A stretch of 10,719 nucleotides of DNA, from NCBI GenBank assembly GCA_020148085.1, contig JAHCRD010000010.1, positions 944 through 11,662 on the forward strand. The letters run 5' to 3'. Below, in pieces: positions 5,400 to 10,719 of the stretch. Every line of letters starts with the position of its first letter. Positions within the stretch are counted from its first letter, which is position 1. Made by a program: the position numbers and the translations under genes. The notes beneath the pieces are model-generated. The model was not told where the DNA came from, did not search any database, and was given only the letters and a program-made list of their open reading frames with translations. Source of the DNA: Patescibacteria group bacterium (GTDB lineage Bacteria; Patescibacteriota; Minisyncoccia; Minisyncoccales; CG1-02-41-26).

Positions 5400-6752
5400 T
5401 TATCTTTGATGAGCCAGTTTTTCAAATTCCCAAAAAGCCTTCATCCTTTTCTCTTTTGAGAAGTCATCGGTTTCAAAGACCGGATAGAAACTATCTTTAT
5501 CTTCATAATCTTTATAGGGGAAACCAGCATAATCTTCCCAGTTTTTAGTTAGAAATCTGCCATGTGATTTAGCCCATTTATCTAGTTTTGTAGTCGGAAA
5601 AGGTGTGATAAGGTTGTAGCCTATCCAATCCAAATTTAACTCTTTGGCAAATTTTATACTTTTTCGAGCCATTGAAAGATTCTCTCCCGGATTTCCAATC
5701 ATAAAGTTGCCACCAACTTTAATCCCGGCTTCCTTTATTAACCTCACTCCTCTCCTTATTTGATTTAAGGTTAAGTTCTTATTGAGATTGTCTAAAATTT
5801 GCTGCTCACCACTTTCTATACCAAGCCATATCTGCTGACAGTTTGCCTCTCTAAGTTTTGTAACCAGTTCTTTATCAATAAGGTCTGCTCGCATTCCCCA
5901 AAAGCCAAAGACAAATTTTTTATTGAGTTTTCTTTTGATAATCTCATCACATATTTTTTTGGCTCTATTAAGATTTAAATTAAATACATCATCTAAAATA
6001 GCTATCTCTGCGCCGTGGACTGATTTTTTTCTAAGGTTAAAAAATCTTTTATAAAGATAGTCTATTTCATCAACAACATTTTCAGGACTTCTCGCTCTCC
6101 AGAACCCACCCCATATTTTGGAGCTTGCGCAGAAAATACATCTATAAGGACAACCGCGACTTGTTAATATAGAAAGGGGCAGGTCGTATCTTTCTAATTT
6201 TAAGAGATCTCTGGCAGGATAGGGAAAGGAGTCTAAATTTTTTATGAAGGGCCTGGGAGGATTTGTCTGTATTTTTTTATGAATTCTGAAAACAATTCCC
6301 AAAATGGAATCAAAATCTTTACCTCTGGCAATTTCAAGCATCGTCTCCTCTCCTTCTCCGCAAACAACCATATCCAGGGCTGGATTCTCTTTAAGAACCT
6401 TCTCCTTCATTAAAGTTGTATGAGCCCCACCCAAAATGGTTAAAGTCGAGGGCAGAACTTTTTTAACAAGAGCTATCCACCTTTTTACTCCTGGATAAAA
6501 GGGAGTCATTGCTGTAAATCCTACTATATCTGGCTTGAATTTTTTAAGAAATTCTTGAAAATCTTCTTCTGTTAAAGGTTCCACAGTCATGTCAAGGATT
6601 TTCACTTGAAAGCCCTTCTCTTTAAGAACCCCGGCAATATAAGCAAGCCCAAGAGGGACTACCTTTTGCTCAAGCATCTTTGGATAGTCAGGTTTATTAA
6701 TTAACAATAATATTCTCTTTTTAGATTGATTTAATTTTCTCTTTTTCCGCAT
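5400..6752 (-). CDS. B12-binding-type radical SAM enzyme
   Basis: The 450-residue product has two visible parts. Residues about 12-170 form a Rossmann-like cobalamin-binding-type domain: 'RILLLINKPDYPK', 'PLGLAYIAGVLKEKGF', 'DIVGFTAMTPFYP', 'LTILGGAHTTLM' and 'VVCGEGEETM', the typical order for class-B/BchE-like proteins. Residues about 190-390 are the radical SAM core, with SRGCPYRCIFC (Cys201, Cys205, Cys208), 'FWGMRAD', 'IWLGIESGEQQIL' and 'GGNFMIGNPGE'. The classical DxHxxG cobalamin-ligand motif is absent ('LDMTVEPLT' occupies that place), as in several family members that bind B12 without a His ligand. Such enzymes methylate unactivated carbons or phosphinates, or carry out rearrangements or ring formation. 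In this operon a C-methylation or another alkyl modification of the Hxs peptide is plausible, but the reaction cannot be read from the sequence. The start overlaps the preceding gene by 22 bases, suggesting translational coupling. Confidence 0.9.
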   Translation of the reverse strand: MRKKRKLNQSKKRILLLINKPDYPKMLEQKVVPLGLAYIAGVLKEKGFQVKILDMTVEPLTEEDFQEFLKKFKPDIVGFTAMTPFYPGVKRWIALVKKVLPSTLTILGGAHTTLMKEKVLKENPALDMVVCGEGEETMLEIARGKDFDSILGIVFRIHKKIQTNPPRPFIKNLDSFPYPARDLLKLERYDLPLSILTSRGCPYRCIFCASSKIWGGFWRARSPENVVDEIDYLYKRFFNLRKKSVHGAEIAILDDVFNLNLNRAKKICDEIIKRKLNKKFVFGFWGMRADLIDKELVTKLREANCQQIWLGIESGEQQILDNLNKNLTLNQIRRGVRLIKEAGIKVGGNFMIGNPGENLSMARKSIKFAKELNLDWIGYNLITPFPTTKLDKWAKSHGRFLTKNWEDYAGFPYKDYEDKDSFYPVFETDDFSKEKRMKAFWEFEKLAHQR

Positions 6753-7804
6753 ATCTTTAAGAAAACTGAGGTATAGATTTTGGAGATTTTGCAGAAGGTC
6801 TGGAAATGTTTTTGGAAATCTTTTTTGTTCTCTTTAGACCAGAGATACAAGCCAATTGGGCAGAAACAATAATTCTGCCAAGGACATTTAATACAACTGT
6901 TGGTTGTTAATTTAAGAATTTCTTTTTTTGCCTCCCTTAACATCTTTTCTCGCTTTGCCTCATCAATCCCTTTTTCTCCATCGCCCACTATATACTTTTT
7001 TCTCCTTTTATCAAAAAAAGAAAATATTTTATCGCAAAGATAGAAATTTCCCCCCGGACCCAAATTTAATTTCTGGCAACAGAAATTCTCAGTGGTTTTA
7101 TTAAACATTTTATTTATAAAAGGAACTTGGAGACCCGAATGGCTTCTTATAGAAGAAGGGTTTAGTTTGATGTAAAATTGGGAAAATTCATCAAAACTCT
7201 TTTTAAGGAGGTTAAGGTCATTTTCTGTCCACAAGCTGAAGATTTCTGGATAAAAATCAATTTGATAAAATCCATTTCTAAGGAAGAACTCAACATTTTC
7301 AGTAATATAGCTTACTGTTCTTGGAGTAAATACTGAAGCGATTTTAATTCTTTCTTTGTTAAGGTTTTTAATATTTCTCCAAACCATCTCAAAAACCGAA
7401 TCTTTTTTGTCTCTAAACACTCTATAGAGGTCGTTTATCTCAAACGGACCATCTAAACTTATTGAAAGACCAACTCCATTTTTTTGAAAAAAACTAAACT
7501 TTTCCCAATCAAGTAAAGTACCATTAGTAGAAACCACTATAAAGATTCTTTTTCTCTTTCTCTCCAAATATTCTATCAGTTTCCTTAAAACTTTCCAATA
7601 AACTAAAGGTTCCCCCCCAGTGAAATTTATGGTAGATTGTTTTAGGGAATGCTCCAAGAAGAAATCAATACTTTTTTTTAGTTTAGAAATATTTGGTGGG
7701 AATTTTTTTAAATTTTCTTTATCAACAAAACAATAGCTGCAATTAAGATTGCAGCCCCCACCAAGAAAAACAGATAAAGAATTATATTTTATCTCCTGAT
7801 CCAT
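6731..7804 (-). CDS. Radical SAM/SPASM peptide-maturase-like enzyme, second in the cluster
   Basis: The 357-residue product carries the cluster motif GGGCNLNCSYC (Cys18, Cys22, Cys25), GGEP at 63-66, 'VSTNGTLLDW' at 91-100 and 'ISLDGP' at 115-120, the standard set for anSME/SPASM-type radical SAM enzymes. The C-terminal SPASM region is well supplied with cysteines: Cys242, Cys243, Cys257, Cys304, Cys307, Cys313, Cys315 and Cys338, in the usual CxxC-x5-C-x-C spacing near 304-315, enough for two auxiliary [4Fe-4S] clusters. Such enzymes make thioether, C-C or ether cross-links, epimerise residues, or oxidise Cys/Ser. It is not HxsC, whose cluster motif (CNNYCLMC-type) and N-terminus differ. Its ATG lies 16 bases inside the end of hxsB. 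An AGGAG sequence at the end of hxsB lies downstream of this ATG and so does not define another start. Its substrate is presumed to be the His-Xaa-Ser peptide. Confidence 0.9.
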   Translation of the reverse strand: MDQEIKYNSLSVFLGGGCNLNCSYCFVDKENLKKFPPNISKLKKSIDFFLEHSLKQSTINFTGGEPLVYWKVLRKLIEYLERKRKRIFIVVSTNGTLLDWEKFSFFQKNGVGLSISLDGPFEINDLYRVFRDKKDSVFEMVWRNIKNLNKERIKIASVFTPRTVSYITENVEFFLRNGFYQIDFYPEIFSLWTENDLNLLKKSFDEFSQFYIKLNPSSIRSHSGLQVPFINKMFNKTTENFCCQKLNLGPGGNFYLCDKIFSFFDKRRKKYIVGDGEKGIDEAKREKMLREAKKEILKLTTNSCIKCPWQNYCFCPIGLYLWSKENKKDFQKHFQTFCKISKIYTSVFLKICGKREN

Positions 7805-9207
7805 TTTTTGAATATCTTCAATGTTTCTTGGTCTTGGAATTTCTGGAATAGATACTCTAAGATACCTTTTTGCACCTGGCAGCGGAAATTATTTGGAGCT
7901 TGGGTAAAGATATTGCCTTGTTCAGAATAATTAAAAACTGGACAAACTCCACAATAGGGGAGAAAAACACATTGGCTGCAACCAGTAAGCCCATCTAAAG
8001 TGGAAGTAACACACAAAGATTTGGTTACTGGAGAAGAGATAATTTCTCCATAACTGTTTTGGTGAACATTACCCAATTTAAAAGTTTCGTCTCCCATTTG
8101 GCCCAACATTCTTCCTTCATCGCAAGTGTAAACATCGCCATTATAATGGTAAGCTAATTGGCCAATTCCCGCTCCACAAGGCGAACGAAGGTCTAGAAAA
8201 TTAGGGTCTTCATCAGTAAAAGCCTTTTGAGTTACTATTTTGGCCATCCTTTCTCTGACATCTCTGCCTTTCAAATTTAACGCTATTATGTGGTCCAAGG
8301 CTTTCCTATAAAAATCAACAAAATCTTTGGCACCATAGCCAATTACTTTTTGAAGGCTCTTTGCCATCCCGAAAGGGTTGAGCCATCTTAAATGAATATC
8401 CCTTAATCCTAACTTTACGTATTCATCAACTATTTGCTTGGGAAAATTTAAGGAATCACGGGTAATAGTAGGTAAGGCATTTATCTGGTAGCGTAAATCT
8501 CTATATTTATTTTTAGCTTTTCTAATCCCTTCAGTTGTCTTGCGATAGCCATTTTCTCCACTCAGCATAGGCCGGTTTTTATTATGAAGATTTTCTGGCC
8601 CATCTAGGGAACTACATAGAGAAACTTTTTTGTGGTGGAGCCAATCTAGTTTTTTATCATCTAAAAGGGTTAAAGTAGAAACCAGGCTAAATCTTAACCG
8701 CTTTTTTGCCTTTTTATTTTTTTCCAGTACCCGATTGACGATAAATTTAACTATCCCGAAATTTGCCAAAGGTTCGCCTCCCTGGAATTCAACATTAATA
8801 TCAGGGGAAGTGGTTTCAAATATCCTATCTACCACTTTCTCGGCGGTAGATTCAGTCATGTCTAAATCAAATCTTTTCATACTTTTGGATGAAGCATGAC
8901 AATATCTACAAGCATGGTCGCAGCGAAGGGTGACCACAACAATATGAAGTCCTGGCCCCTGGTTTAAATATTCCCGACGCTGGGCATATCTATTAATGAG
9001 TCTCTGTTGACAGTTTTCGCAGTTCCAAGATTGAGAGGTAAAATGCTTTTGGTCTAATTCCTGATAGGTGGGATTATTGTTTTTGAGCTTTCCTTGTTGG
9101 AAATCCTTGAAATCTTTATCTTTGAGAAAAATAAAATCACCTACGTCGTTGGTTAATAGGTATTTAGGGCCTATTTTTTTAAACCGAAAGAAACCAGTTT
9201 TGGTCAT
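7789..9207 (-). CDS. hxsB: HxsB, His-Xaa-Ser system radical SAM/SPASM maturase
   Basis: The 472-residue length fits HxsB. The N-terminal segment 'GFFRFKKIGPKYLLTNDVGDFIFL' (about 5-28) is the HxsB-type opening, followed by CENC at 63-66. The radical SAM motif is LRCDHACRYCHAS (Cys96, Cys100, Cys103), with EFQGGEPLANF at 140-150 and 'SLDGPENLHNKNRP' near 200-213. The SPASM region has Cys344, Cys362, Cys410, Cys413, Cys419, Cys422 and Cys443, a complete set for two auxiliary [4Fe-4S] clusters. HxsB is the predicted maturase of HxsA-type peptides; the chemical change it makes is not established to my knowledge. It begins in an ATGA overlap with the stop of the short HxsD-like gene, so translation is coupled. 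The combination of hxsB, hxsD and a His-Xaa-Ser repeat peptide in one window supports the assignment strongly. Confidence 0.9.
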   Translation of the reverse strand: MTKTGFFRFKKIGPKYLLTNDVGDFIFLKDKDFKDFQQGKLKNNNPTYQELDQKHFTSQSWNCENCQQRLINRYAQRREYLNQGPGLHIVVVTLRCDHACRYCHASSKSMKRFDLDMTESTAEKVVDRIFETTSPDINVEFQGGEPLANFGIVKFIVNRVLEKNKKAKKRLRFSLVSTLTLLDDKKLDWLHHKKVSLCSSLDGPENLHNKNRPMLSGENGYRKTTEGIRKAKNKYRDLRYQINALPTITRDSLNFPKQIVDEYVKLGLRDIHLRWLNPFGMAKSLQKVIGYGAKDFVDFYRKALDHIIALNLKGRDVRERMAKIVTQKAFTDEDPNFLDLRSPCGAGIGQLAYHYNGDVYTCDEGRMLGQMGDETFKLGNVHQNSYGEIISSPVTKSLCVTSTLDGLTGCSQCVFLPYCGVCPVFNYSEQGNIFTQAPNNFRCQVQKGILEYLFQKFQDQETLKIFKKWIRR

Positions 9208-9404
9208 TGTTTCATCATTGCTAATACATAATTAGAGAATTCATCTTTGATGGTGTTTTTTACCTCGGGCCGGATATTTTCCAGAGAGACAGTTATTAAT
9301 TCTTTAGTTTGATTTATTTTAAAATCCGCCAATCCTTGATAAGTTCTGGCAGCTTTTTTAATGACCCGAAGATTATAGAATTTTTTATTAAAATTCACTT
9401 TCAT
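9204..9404 (-). CDS. Short second HxsD-like protein
   Basis: The 66-residue product is small but believable. It starts six bases after the stop of hxsD with a GAGA stretch just upstream, and its stop overlaps the hxsB start as ATGA. It follows the same pattern as the HxsD next door: 'VNFNKKFYNLRVIKKAA' against 'ILLNPKIYPLEAVYGAC', an 'ITVSL' strand against 'IKVFI', and 'IKDEFSNYVL' against 'LVGEFENEIL'. It lacks the C-terminal helix and acidic tail of the larger protein. I infer a duplicated, shortened HxsD. The two may work as a pair, or each may serve a different radical SAM enzyme. The function of HxsD is unknown; a role in binding the precursor leader, like PqqD-type domains, is a possibility only. 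Confidence 0.75.
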   Translation of the reverse strand: MKVNFNKKFYNLRVIKKAARTYQGLADFKINQTKELITVSLENIRPEVKNTIKDEFSNYVLAMMKQ

Positions 9405-9410
9405 ATTCTC

Positions 9411-9827
9411 TCATTTTTTCTTTCCATATTTCTCCTCCCAGGGTACAGCAATCCCCAGGGGATCTTCCTCAACCTTCTCTTCTTCCTCCCTCGGTTCTTC
9501 ATGGGGAAGAGCAGAAAACAAAGCTCTTTCTACAATAGTTTCTCTAATCTTTTTGGTATTTTTAGCCACAGCCAGCCTCAGACTGTAATTTAAAATTTCA
9601 TTTTCGAATTCTCCGACTAATTCCTCAAGTTTTTTAGGATTGGATTTTTGTTTACTTTTAATAAAAACTTTTATCTCTTTTTTGGGATTGCCATCTAAAA
9701 ACAGGTAAGCTCGGTCAATAAAAACATAGCAAGCACCATAAACCGCCTCTAACGGATAAATTTTTGGATTGAGCAAAATTACAAATTGACCTCCCTCCTG
9801 GTTGGCTTTCATCCCTTTTTTCTTCAT
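9411..9827 (-). CDS. hxsD: HxsD, His-Xaa-Ser system protein
   Basis: The 138-residue product has the HxsD layout: a first strand 'FVILLNPKIYP' (about 14-24), 'LEAVYGACYVFIDRAYLFL' (26-44), 'EIKVFIKSK' (51-59), and a helical C-terminal part 'LEELVGEFENEILNYSLRLAVAKNTKKIRETIVERALFSA' (about 67-106), in which EF-x-NE-x-L and the following helix are what I recognise from HxsD. A strongly acidic tail (residues 109-125) followed by 'PLGIAVPWEEKYGKKK' is extra. No catalytic residues are evident. The gene sits directly upstream of the short HxsD-like gene and hxsB. The ATG at 9827 gives MKKKGMKANQ; Met6 is an alternative start. The upstream leader of 27 bases contains a distant AGGA. It is probably a small cytoplasmic partner of the radical SAM maturase. 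Confidence 0.85.
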   Translation of the reverse strand: MKKKGMKANQEGGQFVILLNPKIYPLEAVYGACYVFIDRAYLFLDGNPKKEIKVFIKSKQKSNPKKLEELVGEFENEILNYSLRLAVAKNTKKIRETIVERALFSALPHEEPREEEEKVEEDPLGIAVPWEEKYGKKK

Positions 9828-9854
9828 ATATTATTGTATTATTGTTTATCCTAT

Positions 9855-10361
9855 TTATTCTCCCGGATAATTCACATATTTACTTATCTTGGTGGCGGTA
9901 AACTCCTCCAGTTCGTTTACTTTCTCATAGGTAGATTCTTCAGTGCCGACCACTACTGGATCTCCCTTTTCAAGTTCGGAAAACTTTAAGGGAGATTCTT
10001 TTTTGGTACTCATATCATAAACCACAAGTTTAGTATTTTCAGTAAGCTTAATAGTTTTTTCCATCGAAGGAAGTTTGGCAGTGGCAATCTTGGAAGTATC
10101 TGCTTCCAAGACAAATTTGGTGGGATCGGAACTATCAATCTCAGAAATTACTCCTTGGATAAGATTGTGAGGATATTCTTCACCAGCTCCTTCTGAAGTT
10201 TTTTTAGGTTGTTGATTTTGGTCTTTGGGCATAGTTAATTCTTCTTGATTTTTAAGCAAATATGGTTTGCCCCAAAACAAGACGACTAAAATTAGGATGA
10301 CAATTCCAGCTGATATTAGAAGAGAACGATAAATCTTTTCTTTGTCTTTCTTTTTTGCCAT
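9855..10361 (-). CDS. Membrane-anchored small protein, paralogue of the one at 268-726
   Basis: The 168-residue product has a Lys-rich start (MAKKKDKEK), one membrane segment (about residues 11-31, rich in Ile, Leu and Val), a polar Gln/Lys/Pro linker (32-62) and a C-terminal domain (about 65-163) with a beta-rich, DUF5666-like order: 'LIQGVISEID', 'FVLEADTSKI', 'TIKLTENTKLVVYD', 'FSELEKGDPVVVGTEEST', 'FTATKISKYV'. It matches the 152-residue protein upstream of hxsA across the whole domain. The domain should face the outside of the membrane. The gene lies 46 bases after clpP and 27 bases before hxsD, so it appears to lead the maturase operon just as its paralogue leads the precursor unit. AAAGGA lies almost against the ATG, too close for an ideal ribosome binding site. 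No clear promoter is visible between clpP and this gene. Function unknown. Confidence 0.85.
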   Translation of the reverse strand: MAKKKDKEKIYRSLLISAGIVILILVVLFWGKPYLLKNQEELTMPKDQNQQPKKTSEGAGEEYPHNLIQGVISEIDSSDPTKFVLEADTSKIATAKLPSMEKTIKLTENTKLVVYDMSTKKESPLKFSELEKGDPVVVGTEESTYEKVNELEEFTATKISKYVNYPGE

Positions 10362-10407
10362 GTCCTTTATTTAAATTAAATTTAGACCTTTTTATTTTCT
10401 TTAACCT

Positions 10408-10719
10408 TTATTTTTGTTTTTTCCCTTTTATTACTTCATCAATAATTCCATACTTTTTAGCTTCCTCAGCTGAAAGATAAAAGTCTCTATCAGTGTCTTT
10501 TTCTATTTTTTTTAGGGGCTGGCTAGTATGTTTTGCTAAAATCTGATTGAGCTTTTGCTTTATTTTAAGAATTTGACGAGCCCCAATCTCAATTTCAGCG
10601 GCTTGGCCAGTTACCCCACCAGCCACCTGATGCAATAAAATTTCTGAATTTGGCAAAGCAAATCTTTTCCCTTTTTTCCCAGCCGCCAACAAAGTTGCTC
10701 CCATTGAACCAGCCAAAGA
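10408..10719 (-). CDS. clpP: ATP-dependent Clp protease proteolytic subunit ClpP, N-terminal half cut by window edge
   Basis: The reading frame is open to the right edge, and the visible 103 residues are the C-terminal half of ClpP. The catalytic Ser is in 'LAGSMGATLLAAG' at the very edge, the catalytic His in 'EILLHQVAGGVTGQAAEIEI', and the catalytic Asp in 'EKDTDRDFYLSAEEAKKYGIIDEV'. All three triad residues are therefore present. ClpP forms the double-ring chamber that degrades proteins fed by ClpX or ClpA in the cytoplasm. The C-terminus (GKKQK) is short. The true start codon lies outside the window; the TTG at 10716 is an internal codon, not a start. It is the only housekeeping gene visible and probably marks the chromosomal border of the Hxs-type locus. 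The 46-base gap to the next gene contains no visible terminator, so read-through into the maturase operon is possible. Confidence 0.95.
   Translation of the reverse strand, partial: SLAGSMGATLLAAGKKGKRFALPNSEILLHQVAGGVTGQAAEIEIGARQILKIKQKLNQILAKHTSQPLKKIEKDTDRDFYLSAEEAKKYGIIDEVIKGKKQK

Noticed and set aside
6731..7804. Assigning the second SPASM enzyme as HxsC because it follows hxsB
   Set aside because: Its cluster motif is CNLNCSYC at residue 18 with a full SPASM region. HxsC has a CNNYCLMC-type motif after a longer N-terminal part. Position alone does not justify the name.
8630..8899. Open frame on the plus strand inside hxsB
   Set aside because: It is fully covered by the radical SAM core of hxsB on the other strand and has no recognisable motif or ribosome binding site.
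9309..9593. Plus-strand open frame across the two hxsD-like genes
   Set aside because: It is antisense to two conserved-pattern genes, is low-complexity Phe/Ser/Leu-rich, and looks like an antisense shadow.
9782..9800. Strong Shine-Dalgarno-like AGGAGGGAGGT inside the start of hxsD
   Set aside because: No in-frame ATG, GTG or TTG lies at a suitable distance, and starting later would remove the first conserved HxsD strand. It simply encodes QEGGQ.
10408..10716. Treating the TTG at 10716 as the start of a complete short ClpP
   Set aside because: The frame stays open to the window edge and begins right at the catalytic Ser region, so the N-terminal half lies outside the window.

Overview
The window is AT-rich, tightly packed bacterial DNA. 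Almost all genes lie on the minus strand, with gaps of a few bases or short overlaps, little Shine-Dalgarno signal, and TGA used as a normal stop. The small membrane-anchored proteins, AT-rich coding and compact layout suggest a Candidate Phyla Radiation (Patescibacteria/Parcubacteria-like) genome. That placement is an inference from style, not from a marker gene. The only housekeeping gene is the C-terminal half of ClpP at the right edge.

The rest reads as one locus for making a modified peptide, built on the His-Xaa-Ser (Hxs) theme. At the left edge is the start of a small, truncated HxsA-type precursor on the minus strand. It has a leader-like N-terminus, a hydrophobic export segment ending in AQA, then an unbroken run of His-Xaa-Ser triplets that runs off the window. 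On the right, reading leftward on the minus strand, come a membrane-anchored small protein (10361-9855), HxsD (9827-9411), a second shorter HxsD-like protein (9404-9204), the HxsB radical SAM/SPASM maturase (9207-7789), a second radical SAM/SPASM enzyme (7804-6731), a B12-binding-type radical SAM enzyme (6752-5400), two unannotated proteins with five beta-hairpin units each that resemble peptide prenyltransferases of the ABBA/PT-barrel type (5383-4463 and 4457-3588), a Dph6-like ATP-dependent amidating enzyme of the PP-loop family (3565-2852), and a third radical SAM protein with a reduced SPASM region (2829-1753). These ten genes look like one operon.

A convergent plus-strand gene (872-1756) encodes a protein with a YGYPKCC motif and a PCSFNC motif, resembling DUF483. 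It shares four bases with the end of the operon. A divergent intergenic region (727-871) separates it from a second minus-strand unit: a paralogue of the membrane-anchored protein (726-268), followed five bases later by hxsA. This unit has its own near-consensus promoter, so precursor and maturases can be expressed separately.

The proposed picture is that HxsD-type proteins help present the precursor to HxsB and the other radical SAM enzymes, with further tailoring (possible alkylation or methylation, prenylation, amidation) before or during export. The usual partner HxsC is not seen. The combination of one Hxs core, two extra SPASM-type enzymes, a B12-type radical SAM enzyme, a Dph6-like enzyme and two prenyltransferase-like proteins is the most interesting content of the window. 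No RNA genes, insertion sequences or CRISPR arrays were seen. No gap without a gene exceeds 150 bases.
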